From NCBI RefSeq assembly GCF_009830105.1, contig NZ_WURB01000012.1:62001-126000 (forward strand): a stretch of DNA of 64,000 nt, written 5' to 3'. This DNA comes from Microvirga makkahensis (GTDB lineage: Bacteria > Pseudomonadota > Alphaproteobacteria > Rhizobiales > Beijerinckiaceae). Position 1 is the stretch's first letter; the number at the start of each line of letters is the position of its first letter. Made by a program: the position numbers and the translations under genes. This document shows, piece after piece, positions 36,753 through 45,071 of the stretch. A model generated the notes under the pieces. The model was not told where the DNA came from. It saw only the letters and a list, made by a program, of their open reading frames with translations, and made no database searches.

Positions 36753-36771
36753 TTGCAATGAAGTATTGCAA
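36753..36771. promoter_or_regulatory. 19-bp perfect palindrome upstream of the Fur-like gene
   Basis: TTGCAATGAAGTATTGCAA: arms TTGCAAT and ATTGCAA around GAAGT. It lies 73 bases upstream of the Fur-like start codon in an AT-rich gap. The 19-bp length and TGCAA core resemble operators described for alphaproteobacterial Fur/Mur proteins. It is a good candidate for auto- or cross-regulation by one of the two Fur-family genes. Confidence 0.5.
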
Positions 36772-36901
36772 ATCTGCATTTTCCCCAGGGGAATTTGGCG
36801 AATTAGCAGACGAGTTCCCCAAGAGAGTTATTTTTGATACAAAGTAGCAAAACGAAACCGCCAAGTTTTCCGTCACTTGGTGCCGCCAAATCACTTATCC
36901 A

Positions 36902-37309
36902 TCACTTGGAGCAGACCTCACAGAGGCCGCGTATCTCAACGGTAACTTTCTTCGAACAGAAGGAATGATCGTCACCCCACTGGGTCAGGCGCTCACTGAT
37001 ACTCGGATCGCTGAATTCCGTGACGAGACCACAATTCTCGCAAATGGCGAAGGCAGCCATCTCATGGTGGTGGGGGTGCTTGCAGGCGACATAGGCATTG
37101 AGGCTTTCGAGCCGGTGAGCCAACCCTTTCTCGATGAGCTTGTCGAGGGAGCGATAGACCGTCGGAGGCGTGACGGCCCCTTTGGCACGCAGCTTGTCGA
37201 GCACTTCGTAGGCTGAAAGAGGATTCTGGGCAGCGCTCAGTATCCGGTGAACGCGCTTTTGCGTGTCATTCAACTCCTCGAGGAGATTATGGCGGTGATT
37301 CGCTGCCAT
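36902..37309 (-). CDS. zur: Zur-type Fur family zinc-responsive repressor
   Basis: A 135-residue Fur-family regulator. The winged helix contains AVTPPTVYRSLDKLIEKGLAHRLESL, and the metal region HPHHHEMAAFAICENCG plus a terminal CEVC supplies the two CxxC pairs of the structural zinc site. The NAYVACKHP segment is typical of Zur. ATG 37309 gives the usual N-terminus; a TTG at 37342 is in frame. Zur normally represses zinc uptake genes, but no znuABC or zinc chaperone gene is adjacent. An alternative is another zinc-site-containing Fur member, since assignment rests on the motif only. Confidence 0.82.
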   Translation of the reverse strand: MAANHRHNLLEELNDTQKRVHRILSAAQNPLSAYEVLDKLRAKGAVTPPTVYRSLDKLIEKGLAHRLESLNAYVACKHPHHHEMAAFAICENCGLVTEFSDPSISERLTQWGDDHSFCSKKVTVEIRGLCEVCSK

Positions 37310-37387
37310 GACGGGATCGACTCTCAAACAAAACTTGGTCAATCCTATACGTCATGACTATGCGGATGATTTCAAGGCGGGAACCGC

Positions 37388-37414
37388 CGGCCTGTGCCTA
37401 AAAGGCACAGGCCG
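37388..37414 (-). terminator. Hairpin downstream of the sugar operon
   Basis: CGGCCTGTGCCT and AGGCACAGGCCG form a perfect 12-bp stem with loop AAA. It lies 55 bases after the last gene of the LacI-linked sugar operon. It has no T-run, so termination may need help from Rho, or the stem may protect the mRNA 3' end. Confidence 0.6.
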
Positions 37415-37468
37415 ATTCCACACATCCCGCCACGCCTGAACGGCCAAACGGCATCCGCCGGCGCTGAA

Positions 37469-38644
37469 TCAGATCTCCACCCAGGCAGCCTTCGCCTCCG
37501 AGGATCGAACCGCCGCTTCGATGAAGCGGACGCCGCGCAATCCGTGCTCGATGGTGGGGACCTCGAGCGAGAAGGGGTTGGGATCGCGACCTTCCATTCG
37601 CGCGACGATTTGCTCCGCCACATCGGAATAGAGCTGGGCAAAGCCTTCCAGGTAGCCTTCCGGATGCCCGCCCGGAACGCGCGAAGCCGCTCGCGAAACT
37701 TCGTTTGCGCCATATCCGTTGCGGCGGATCATTCGTGGCGGTTCGCCCAGGGGAGAGAACAGCAGAACATTCGGGTTTTCCTGGTCCCATTCGAGACCCG
37801 CCCTCTCACCATAGACGCGAATCCGCAAGCCGTTCTCCACGCCCGCCGCAACCTGGCTGCACCAGAGCATGCCCTTTGCACCGGACGCAAAGCGCAGCAT
37901 CATATGAGCATTATCATCGAGCCTGCGGCCTTGCACGAAGGTGTGGAGTTCGGCGGAGAGCGAAGTCGCCTCATCGCCGGTGATGAACTCGGCCAGATTG
38001 AAAGCATGGGTGCCGATATCCCCCACGGCTCCCGCAGGGCCCGACCGGACAGGGTCGGTGCGCCACTCCGCCTGCTTGCTGCCGGTCTCTTCGACCCGAG
38101 TCGCGAGCCAGTCCTGCGCATACTCCACCTGCACCACGCGAATGCCGCCGAGCGCGCCTTCGGCCACCATGGAGCGGGCCTGCCGCACCAGCGGATAGCC
38201 GGTGTAGTTGTGGGTGACGGCGAAGATCAGCCCCGTCTCGCGGGCCAGCTGCGCGAGCCTGTCGGCCTCCTGGCGGGTCGTGGTCAGGGGCTTGTCGCAG
38301 ATCACGTGAATTCCCGCCTTGAGAAAGGCTTCGGCGGCGGAGGCATGCGCATGGTTCGGGGTCACGATGGCCACCGCATCGATGCCGTCCTCCCGCTCCC
38401 CCTCGCACTGCGCCATCTCCTGGAATGTGCTGTAAATGCGGTCCGGGGACAGGAGCAGATCCTCGCCCGACAGCCGGGCCCGCTCCGGATCGGACGAGAG
38501 CGCGCCGGCCGCCAGTTCCCAACGGTCGTCGAGCCGGGCAGCAATACGATGCACTGCCCCGATAAAGGCGCCGCGTCCGCCACCGACCATTCCGAGGCGG
38601 AGACGGCGGTTGAATTTCTCGTCGCGTGATCCTGCGATGGTCAT
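37469..38644 (-). CDS. Gfo/Idh/MocA family NAD(P)-dependent oxidoreductase
   Basis: A 391-residue sugar dehydrogenase-type enzyme. The dinucleotide-binding motif is LGMVGGGRGAFIGAVHR near the N-terminus, and the family Lys lies in VICDKPLTTTRQEADRL. The C-terminal alpha/beta domain includes GAVGDIGTHAFNLAEFITG, which supplies the usual catalytic His. AGAGGA sits 8 bases before ATG 38644. The stop of the upstream isomerase lies 14 bases away, so they form one operon with the ABC importer further upstream. It probably oxidises the imported sugar, cyclitol or a keto derivative; the substrate is unknown. Confidence 0.88.
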   Translation of the reverse strand: MTIAGSRDEKFNRRLRLGMVGGGRGAFIGAVHRIAARLDDRWELAAGALSSDPERARLSGEDLLLSPDRIYSTFQEMAQCEGEREDGIDAVAIVTPNHAHASAAEAFLKAGIHVICDKPLTTTRQEADRLAQLARETGLIFAVTHNYTGYPLVRQARSMVAEGALGGIRVVQVEYAQDWLATRVEETGSKQAEWRTDPVRSGPAGAVGDIGTHAFNLAEFITGDEATSLSAELHTFVQGRRLDDNAHMMLRFASGAKGMLWCSQVAAGVENGLRIRVYGERAGLEWDQENPNVLLFSPLGEPPRMIRRNGYGANEVSRAASRVPGGHPEGYLEGFAQLYSDVAEQIVARMEGRDPNPFSLEVPTIEHGLRGVRFIEAAVRSSEAKAAWVEI

Positions 38645-38658
38645 GGCCGATATCCTCT

Positions 38659-39720
38659 TCAAGGGGCGCCAATGCCGAGCAGGCGGCGGTTTGCCGCCTC
38701 GTCCGTTCCGCCTGCGGCGAAGTCATCGAACGCTTTTTCCGTGACCCGAATGATATGTGACCGGATGAACTCCGCGCCCTCTCGCGCACCATCCTCAGGA
38801 TGTTTCAGGGCGCATTCCCACTCGAGCACCGCCCAGGAATCGTAGTCGTACTGCGCGAGCTTGGAGAAGATGGCGTTGAAATCTACTTGCCCGTCGCCAA
38901 GGGATCGGAAGCGGCCCGCACGGCTGATCCAGCTTTCATACCCGCCATAGACGCCGATGCGCCCTGTCGGATTGAACTCCGCATCCTTGGCGTGAAAGGC
39001 CTTGATGCGCTCATGGTAGAGATCGATGAAGGCTACATAGTCGAGCTGCTGCAGCAGGAAGTGACTGGGATCGTAGTTGATGCAGGCGCGCTTGTGTCCG
39101 CCGACGGCATCGACGAAGCGCTCGAAGGTGGCGCCGTCATGGATGTCCTCGCCCGGATGGATCTCATAACAGACATGGCAATCCGCATCCTCGTAGGCAT
39201 CGAGGATAGGCCGCCAGCGCCGCCCCAGCTCCTCGAATGCCGTTTCGATGAGACCGGCCGGGCGCTGCGGCCAGGGATACACGAAGGGCCAGGCGAGCGC
39301 GCCGGAGAAGGTGACGCTCGCCTTCAGCCCGAGGCGTCGTGACGCCCGAGCCGCCATCAACATCTGCTCGACGGCCCAGGCCTGCCGCGCCTTCGGATCG
39401 CCGCGCACCTCCGGGGCCGCGAATCCCTCGAAGACCTCGTCAAAGGCCGGGTGCACGGCCACGAGCTGACCCTGGAGATGCGTGGAGAGTTCCGTGATCT
39501 CCAGGCCATGCGAGCGGACGATGCCCTGAACCTCGTCGCAATACGCATCCGACTCGGAGGCTCTCTTCAAGTCGAAGAGGCGGGCGTCCCAGGTCGGAAC
39601 CTGAACGCCCCTGTAGCCGAGAGAGGCGGCCCAGCGGCAGATGGAGTCGAGTGAGTTGAACGGCGATTCGTCGCTGGCGAATTGAGCGAGGAAGAGGCCG
39701 GGACCCTTCATGGTCTTCAT
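38659..39720 (-). CDS. Sugar phosphate isomerase/epimerase (TIM barrel, AP endonuclease 2-like)
   Basis: A 353-residue xylose-isomerase-like TIM barrel. Metal and catalytic residues are suggested by CYEIHPGEDIHDGATFERFV, NYDPSHFLLQQLDYV and IKAFHAKDAEFNPTGR, in the order found in IolE/IolI-type enzymes. CGGGAG precedes ATG 39720. It lies between the ABC binding-protein gene and the dehydrogenase gene. Such isomerase/dehydrogenase pairs often process inositols, keto-sugars or uronate derivatives, so the pathway is probably uptake, oxidation and isomerisation of one carbohydrate. Confidence 0.87.
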   Translation of the reverse strand: MKTMKGPGLFLAQFASDESPFNSLDSICRWAASLGYRGVQVPTWDARLFDLKRASESDAYCDEVQGIVRSHGLEITELSTHLQGQLVAVHPAFDEVFEGFAAPEVRGDPKARQAWAVEQMLMAARASRRLGLKASVTFSGALAWPFVYPWPQRPAGLIETAFEELGRRWRPILDAYEDADCHVCYEIHPGEDIHDGATFERFVDAVGGHKRACINYDPSHFLLQQLDYVAFIDLYHERIKAFHAKDAEFNPTGRIGVYGGYESWISRAGRFRSLGDGQVDFNAIFSKLAQYDYDSWAVLEWECALKHPEDGAREGAEFIRSHIIRVTEKAFDDFAAGGTDEAANRRLLGIGAP

Positions 39721-39803
39721 GGGTGAACTCCCGAGATGCGGCTGCAAAAGAAGGTGTAACAGGCAAAGGAAAGCCGCTCGACACCGCAGGCAGCTTGCCG
39801 TTG

Positions 39804-39832
39804 CCTCGCCCCCCGGTCGAGGAGGGGCGAGG
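39804..39832 (-). terminator. Hairpin after the sugar-binding-protein gene
   Basis: CCTCGCCCC and GGGGCGAGG, 9-bp perfect arms around an 11-base loop, 12 bases downstream of the binding-protein stop codon and inside the operon. With no T-run it is more likely an mRNA-stabilising or attenuating stem than a full terminator. Confidence 0.45.
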
Positions 39833-39843
39833 GCGCGCAGCCG

Positions 39844-40794
39844 TTAGAACGGCGATTCGGGGAAGTAATGCTCCTGGGCGTTGTCCTTCGTGATCAGCTG
39901 GGCATCGAGCGTGTAGGTGCCGCGCATCGGTGCGTTGGTATAGAAATGCGCGGCGGTGACGCCCATGGCGGTGGAAATCATCGAGGGCGGATAGGACACG
40001 TTGGCGGGGATCATCTTGTCCCCGTCGATGACCTTCTTGATCATGTCCTTCATGCCCGCGCCGCCAAGCACGAATTTGATGTCCTCGCGCTTAGCCTGCC
40101 GGATGGCTTCCAGGACGCCGAGCGCCATATCGTCGTCGGATGCCCACACCGCGTCGATCTTCGGGTGCTTGGAGAGGAAATCCTGCATCACCTTGAAGGC
40201 ATCGTCACGGTTCCAGTTTGCGTATTGCTTGTCGATGACCTTCACACCCGAACCTTCGAGAGCCTTCTCGAAGTTGGACACACGCTCCTCGTCGATAACG
40301 GTCGGGATGCCGCGAAACACCACGACGTTGCCTTCCTTCAGGTTGTCGACGAAGTACTTGCCCGCGACGCGGCCGAATTCCGCGTTGTTGCCGGCAACAT
40401 AGATGTCCTGGATCGACGGATCCTTCAGGCCGCGGTCGACGACGGTAACGAAGGTACCGCGTTTCTTCACCTCGCGAACTGGGTCCGTCAGTTCGTCCGA
40501 GTTGAAGGGCAGGACGACCAGAGCATCGACCCTCTGAGCCATCAGATCGTCGAGTGCGTTCGCCTGGGCCGCGCCGTCAGGCGACGTCTTCACGATCACC
40601 TTCAGGCCGGGATAGCCCTTCTCGAGCTGCTTGGCGGTTTCTTGGGCATGATAGACCACGCCGCCGGTCCAGCCGTGAGTGGCGGCCGGAATCGAAACGG
40701 CGATCGTCACATTTTTCGGCTGTGCCGTCGCACCTGTCGCGACACCGGCCATCAGACCGGTCGCGAGAGCCACTTTCAGAAGTGCTGCTTTCAT
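39844..40794 (-). CDS. Sugar ABC transporter substrate-binding protein (RbsB-like)
   Basis: A 316-residue periplasmic binding protein with signal peptide AALLKVALATGLMAGVATGATAQ. The pattern VTIAVSIPAATHGWTGGVVYHAQ, DALVVLPFNSDELTDPV, VVDRGLKDPSIQDIYVAGNN and DAVWASDDDMALGVLEAI is that of pentose/cyclitol-type binding proteins (Peripla_BP_4). A very strong GGAGGAG precedes the ATG, consistent with high expression. Third gene of the operon after the ATPase and permease. The ligand could be a pentose, inositol or similar. Confidence 0.92.
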   Translation of the reverse strand: MKAALLKVALATGLMAGVATGATAQPKNVTIAVSIPAATHGWTGGVVYHAQETAKQLEKGYPGLKVIVKTSPDGAAQANALDDLMAQRVDALVVLPFNSDELTDPVREVKKRGTFVTVVDRGLKDPSIQDIYVAGNNAEFGRVAGKYFVDNLKEGNVVVFRGIPTVIDEERVSNFEKALEGSGVKVIDKQYANWNRDDAFKVMQDFLSKHPKIDAVWASDDDMALGVLEAIRQAKREDIKFVLGGAGMKDMIKKVIDGDKMIPANVSYPPSMISTAMGVTAAHFYTNAPMRGTYTLDAQLITKDNAQEHYFPESPF

Positions 40795-40860
40795 CTGCTC
40801 CTCCCTGGAGGTGTTAGTTTTTGAGCCTTTGTCCTTTTGTCCGGTGGCTTCACCCCGGTT

Positions 40861-41859
40861 TCATCGCCCACGGTGGACGGACCGCTGCACGAGCATGGCG
40901 ATAATGATGATGGCGCCTTGAACCGCGCCCACGAGGAACTCGGAGACGAAGTTGGACAGCACCATGATATTCGCGACGAGTTCGAGAATCACCGCGCCGA
41001 CCACGGTGCCCCAGACACGGCCGACGCCACCCTTGAGCGCCGTGCCGCCAATGACCACGGCGGTGATCGCCTGCAGTTCCCAGAGAAGGCCGGTGGTTGG
41101 CGTGGCGGAGCCGAGACGCGGCACATAGACCAGCACTGCGATGCCGACGCAGATGCCTTGGATAATGTAGGTGAGCGTGCGCACGCGCCAGATCGGCACC
41201 CCCGAATAACGCGCCACATCCTCGTTCGAGCCCAGTGCCACCACATGGCGGCCAAAGGAGGTACGGTAGAGGATCAAAGCACCGATCGCAGCCACAACGA
41301 GGAATGCAACGATCGGCACCGGAATGCCGAACACGGTGCCGAAGTAAACGGGTCGATAGAGTTCGCGCAGCTCGAAGTTGCGGAGGGTGATGGTGCCGCC
41401 GGCCGCAAGCCAGACCACCAGCGAACGGAAGATGCCCATGGTGCCGAGCGTGACGATGAAGGGCTCGATCCGCCCGAAGGTAACGATGAGGCCGTTCGCC
41501 AAACCGCACATGGCGCCGAGCGCAAGGGCCGCCAGCATTCCGACCGCGAGGGTGCTCATATCGGCGCCGCCGAGTGAATTGAGCGTGAGGATCATGACGC
41601 CTGCGGTCAGTGCCGCCATGGATCCGACCGAAAGATCGAGACCTCCGGCGGAGATCACGAAGGTGGCGCCGACCGCAATGATGGCGATGAAGGCGGAGCG
41701 GGTGACGACATTGAGAATGTTCGAAGCCGTCAGGAAGTCGGGATTGATCAGGGCTCCGGCAATGGCCAGAGCGACGAGCGCGATGAAAGGCGAGAGCGCC
41801 CGCATGTCGATCGTGGACTTGCGCCTCTCGGCGCCGCTGCGAAGCACGGTTTCGGTCAT
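40861..41859 (-). CDS. Sugar ABC transporter permease (RbsC-like)
   Basis: A 332-residue inner-membrane permease of the RbsC/XylH family, with about 8-10 helices. Family segments are FVISAGGLDLSVGSMAALTAGV, GLANGLIVTFGRIEPFIVTLGTMGIF and ALGSNEDVARYSGVPIWRVR, the last containing the loop that contacts the ATPase. The ATG overlaps the ATPase gene stop as ATGA, so translation is coupled. Confidence 0.92.
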   Translation of the reverse strand: MTETVLRSGAERRKSTIDMRALSPFIALVALAIAGALINPDFLTASNILNVVTRSAFIAIIAVGATFVISAGGLDLSVGSMAALTAGVMILTLNSLGGADMSTLAVGMLAALALGAMCGLANGLIVTFGRIEPFIVTLGTMGIFRSLVVWLAAGGTITLRNFELRELYRPVYFGTVFGIPVPIVAFLVVAAIGALILYRTSFGRHVVALGSNEDVARYSGVPIWRVRTLTYIIQGICVGIAVLVYVPRLGSATPTTGLLWELQAITAVVIGGTALKGGVGRVWGTVVGAVILELVANIMVLSNFVSEFLVGAVQGAIIIIAMLVQRSVHRGR

Positions 41860-43376
41860 GCGTGGCCTGCGGCGATTTCCGCCGCCCTTTCTTCATGAAC
41901 GCCAGTGGCGAGGTAGACGATGGAATCCTCGGAGAGGTCGGCCTGGGAGACTTCGCCTGCCACATGGCCGTTGCGCATTACGATAACCCGGTGACACAAG
42001 CCGATCAGTTCCTGCATCTCTGACGAGATGACGACGATGGAAAGGCCATCTTCGGCAAGCTGCGCGACGAAGCGGTAGATTTGCTCTTTGGTGCCGATAT
42101 CGACCCCCCGGGTCGGCTCGTCGATGATGATGATGCGAGGATCCAGCATCATCATTTTGGCGAGCAGGAGCTTCTGCTGATTGCCGCCGGATAGCTGGCC
42201 TGCCAGGAGATCCCGGCTTCGGGTGCGTATATCGAAATTCTTGATCGCTCCATCGAGCGCCTCTTCCTCCGCGCCGATATCGATGAAGGGGCCACGGCTG
42301 AACCTGCCGAGGGCGGCGAGCGATAGATTGACTCTCAGATTCTGTTGCAGCAGCAGCCCTTTGCCCTTGCGGTCCTCGGAGAGATAGACGACGCCTGCGG
42401 CCATGGCCTCGCGCGCATTGCGGAAGTGTACGCTCTCGCCGCGGAGCGTGATCCTGCCCTGGCTCGGACGCAGTCCCACGAGGCCCTCGAAAAGCTCCGT
42501 GCGGCCAGCGCCGACCAACCCGCCGAACCCGAGGATCTCGCCGCGCCTCAACGTGAAGGAGGCGTTCTCCACATAGCCTGGGACGACCATGTCGCGTACC
42601 GACAGAATGACATGTTCGGATATCGTGGAGGGCTTGTCGGGATAGAGCTTCGACATGTCGCGCCCGACCATCAGGCGGGCCATCTCGAGGGGCTCCAGGC
42701 CCTCGATGTCCCGTGTCGCGATGTGCCGGCCGTCGCGCAGAACCGTCACCCGATCAGCAACGGCTTTCACCTCATTGAGGCGATGGGAGATATAGAGCAC
42801 CGCGACCCCGTGAGAGCGCAGCTTGCGAATGATGGCGAAAAGGCTCTCCGCCTCGACCGGCGTGAGAACGGCAGTCGGTTCGTCGAAGGCCACGACTTTG
42901 TGTGGTACCAGCAGGGCGCGGGCGATTTGCACGAGTTGACGGTCGGCGATCGAGAGGCGCCGGACCTCGCAATCCGGGTCGATCCGCGTGCCGAGCTCTG
43001 CCAGGATGCCCCGCGTGCGTTCGCGCATGATCCTGTCGTTGACGAAGCCGAAACGTTTGATTTCGCGACCGAGAAAGAGATTCTCGGCCACGGTCAGGTC
43101 TTCTGCCAACAGAATTTCCTGATGCACGAGAACGATGCCGTGACTTTCGGCGTCAACGGGACCCGAAAAGGCGATCGGCTGTCCGCCGAGGTAAAGGCTG
43201 CCTTTGGTCGGGGCGATATGGCCGGAGAGAATGCGCATGAGAGTCGACTTGCCGGCACCGTTCTCGCCGATGACCGCATGAACCTCGCCAGGCCGCAAAT
43301 CGAGTGAAATGCCACTCAGGACCTCAATCGGCCCGAAGGATTTAGAGATGTTCTCTGCGCGAAGAACAGAATCCAT
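41856..43376 (-). CDS. Sugar ABC transporter ATP-binding protein (RbsA/MglA-like, two ABC domains)
   Basis: A 506-residue fused double ATPase of the CUT2 sugar importers. The first half has Walker A GENGAGKST, signature RRLSIADRQLVQIARALL and Walker B VVAFDEPTA. The second half has the degenerate Walker A region LVGAGRTE, signature LSGGNQQKLLLAKMM and IIIDEPTRGVDIG, exactly as in RbsA/MglA, where only one site hydrolyses well. First gene of the importer operon. Divergent from a LacI regulator, with a palindromic operator 185 bases upstream of this start. Confidence 0.93.
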   Translation of the reverse strand: MDSVLRAENISKSFGPIEVLSGISLDLRPGEVHAVIGENGAGKSTLMRILSGHIAPTKGSLYLGGQPIAFSGPVDAESHGIVLVHQEILLAEDLTVAENLFLGREIKRFGFVNDRIMRERTRGILAELGTRIDPDCEVRRLSIADRQLVQIARALLVPHKVVAFDEPTAVLTPVEAESLFAIIRKLRSHGVAVLYISHRLNEVKAVADRVTVLRDGRHIATRDIEGLEPLEMARLMVGRDMSKLYPDKPSTISEHVILSVRDMVVPGYVENASFTLRRGEILGFGGLVGAGRTELFEGLVGLRPSQGRITLRGESVHFRNAREAMAAGVVYLSEDRKGKGLLLQQNLRVNLSLAALGRFSRGPFIDIGAEEEALDGAIKNFDIRTRSRDLLAGQLSGGNQQKLLLAKMMMLDPRIIIIDEPTRGVDIGTKEQIYRFVAQLAEDGLSIVVISSEMQELIGLCHRVIVMRNGHVAGEVSQADLSEDSIVYLATGVHEERAAEIAAGHA

Positions 43377-43560
43377 GCGCGACTCCGGCTAAACGATATC
43401 GTTCGCTGGCGATGTCACGGCAGCGTTGGTGTAACGTTCACAGGGGCGGTCAGCAGGAAGGGGTGGGTTCTAGCATTCGTTTCCTCCGGCTGGTCAATTC
43501 ATCCTCTGGCGGGACTTGAACGATCGATCTAGGGACATGCCGATCTATGGCAATGCCACT

Positions 43561-43576
43561 ATGTAATCGATTACAT
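43561..43576. promoter_or_regulatory. Perfect 16-bp LacI-type operator
   Basis: ATGTAATCGATTACAT is a perfect palindrome with the central CG typical of LacI/GalR operators. It lies in the divergent region, 57 bases before the lacI-type start and 185 bases before the ABC ATPase start. It probably mediates repression by the adjacent regulator. Confidence 0.75.
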
Positions 43577-43632
43577 CAGAACTTTACCGCAACGGCAGCT
43601 TCTGTCAAACAGAACCAAGGTAGGGGAGGAAC

Positions 43633-44751
43633 ATGGACGAGAGCGGGCCTTCAGTCAGACCAGAGGAGGACGGTGCCCCCAGTGGCCGAGCGGTGCGTAT
43701 TCAGGATGTGGCGAGGCTTGCCGATGTCTCGACCGCCACCGTGAGCCGTGCATTGGCATCGCCCGAGCGGGTGTCGCCGGAGGCGCGGGCACGTGTATTC
43801 GAAGCTATTGCCAGGACCGGCTACGTGCCCAATCCCGCCGCGCGGTCGCTCCGCTCTCAGAAAACCTATATGGTGCTCGTCGTCCTGCCGGACCTGTCGA
43901 ACACCTTCTTCTCCAAGATCCTGCGCGGCATCGAGGAGAGGCTGTTCGAGGCGGGTTACGGCATGATCATCAGCGATCTCGACGGCTCGCCCGAGAAGGA
44001 GGCGCATTTCGCGGCGTTCACGGCAGCAGGACGCGTTGACGGCGCCATCCTCCTCAACGGCCACCTGTTCGGGCAGAGCCGCGACGGCGAGGGCACGCCC
44101 GCTAAGACAGGTATTCCGCTGGTCGCTCTGTGTGAGGCGATTCCCTCAGCGGATATTCCGCAGATCGAGATCGACAACCGCGCTGCCGCAAACCGTATGA
44201 CGCAGTATCTCGCGTCCTTGGGCCACCGGAGCATCGCTTATGTGAGCGGTCCCCCGAACAACATTCTGGAGCGGGAGCGCTTTCTCGGGTATCAGGAGGG
44301 TCTGAAGGCGTCCGGACTCCCTTTCGATCCGGCACTGGTGATCCCGGGGGACTACACCATCGCGTCCGGCGTGATGGCGGGGCAGGATCTGGTGACCCGT
44401 TCAAGGCGCCCGACAGCCGTGTTCTGCACCAGCGACGAGATGGCGATCGGTTTGACGCGTACGTTGTTGTCGGCCGGGCTGAGGGTGCCGGGGGATATTT
44501 CAGTGGCGGGGTTCGACGATATCGAGTTCGCGGCCGTCGCCGAGCCTGCCCTGACCACGGTCCGTCAGCCGCGACGAGAGCTGGGGCAGACGGCAGCTTC
44601 CGTTCTTGTCGATCTTCTGCAAGGTCGTCCGTCACCCAAGCGGATTCTCCTCGAAACGGAACTCGTTCTCCGGGATAGCGTCGCGCCGCCTCAGAACATG
44701 GAGAAGGCGCCTGCGAAGAGCACTAGGACGAGTGCGATAAAGCCGACATAA
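43633..44751 (+). CDS. LacI family transcriptional regulator of the sugar importer
   Basis: A 372-residue LacI/GalR regulator. The DNA-binding part VRIQDVARLADVSTATVSRALASPERVS begins at about residue 21, after a short acidic extension, and the hinge helix reads NPAARSLRSQ. The remainder is a sugar-binding-protein-like effector domain (VLVVLPDLSNTFFSKILRGIE; VAGFDDIEFAAVAEPALTTVRQP). GGGGAGGAAC precedes the ATG. It is divergent from the ABC importer operon and presumably represses it through the palindrome at 43561. The effector is probably the imported sugar or a derivative. Its 3' end overlaps a convergent gene by 61 bases. Confidence 0.92.
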   Translation: MDESGPSVRPEEDGAPSGRAVRIQDVARLADVSTATVSRALASPERVSPEARARVFEAIARTGYVPNPAARSLRSQKTYMVLVVLPDLSNTFFSKILRGIEERLFEAGYGMIISDLDGSPEKEAHFAAFTAAGRVDGAILLNGHLFGQSRDGEGTPAKTGIPLVALCEAIPSADIPQIEIDNRAAANRMTQYLASLGHRSIAYVSGPPNNILERERFLGYQEGLKASGLPFDPALVIPGDYTIASGVMAGQDLVTRSRRPTAVFCTSDEMAIGLTRTLLSAGLRVPGDISVAGFDDIEFAAVAEPALTTVRQPRRELGQTAASVLVDLLQGRPSPKRILLETELVLRDSVAPPQNMEKAPAKSTRTSAIKPT

Positions 44752-45071
44752 GCATAAAGTGCTTTGCGCGAGTGCTGGTGGGCGTAACTGTCCTTGTCGG
44801 CACCGTTCTTCCAGCGGCCCGCGCCTTCCTCATGACGGGCCAGATCCACTTGGTCCGGCCGCGGCGAAAAGCCGGCAGCTTCGTCATCGGTGCCGAGAGG
44901 GGACAACCCGGGGTCGAACACCTCGTTCTTGTCGCCCGTCCGACCGCTGTTGATGTCACCCTTCAGCTGTGCCGAGGTTGAGCCCGCATTCGTGGGCGGC
45001 GCCTCTATCGGCTTGATGGTGTGCGTCCGCGGAATATCGGTGTGGTTGGGGTCGTCTGAGCGGGTGGACAT
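44691..45071 (-). CDS. Small hypothetical membrane protein with one C-terminal helix
   Basis: A 126-residue protein of no family I recognise. The first 95 residues are polar and acidic/basic (MSTRSDDPNHTDIPRTHTIK; GDKNEVFDPGLSPLGTDDEA). A single C-terminal helix, LYAYVGFIALVLVLFAGAFSMF, would anchor it in a membrane with the N-terminal part in the cytoplasm or periplasm. GGGAGAG lies before ATG 45071. Its end overlaps the convergent LacI-type gene by 61 bases. An intrinsic terminator lies about 97 bases upstream of its start, so its own promoter must be within that short stretch or be attenuated. Confidence 0.7.
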   Translation of the reverse strand: MSTRSDDPNHTDIPRTHTIKPIEAPPTNAGSTSAQLKGDINSGRTGDKNEVFDPGLSPLGTDDEAAGFSPRPDQVDLARHEEGAGRWKNGADKDSYAHQHSRKALYAYVGFIALVLVLFAGAFSMF

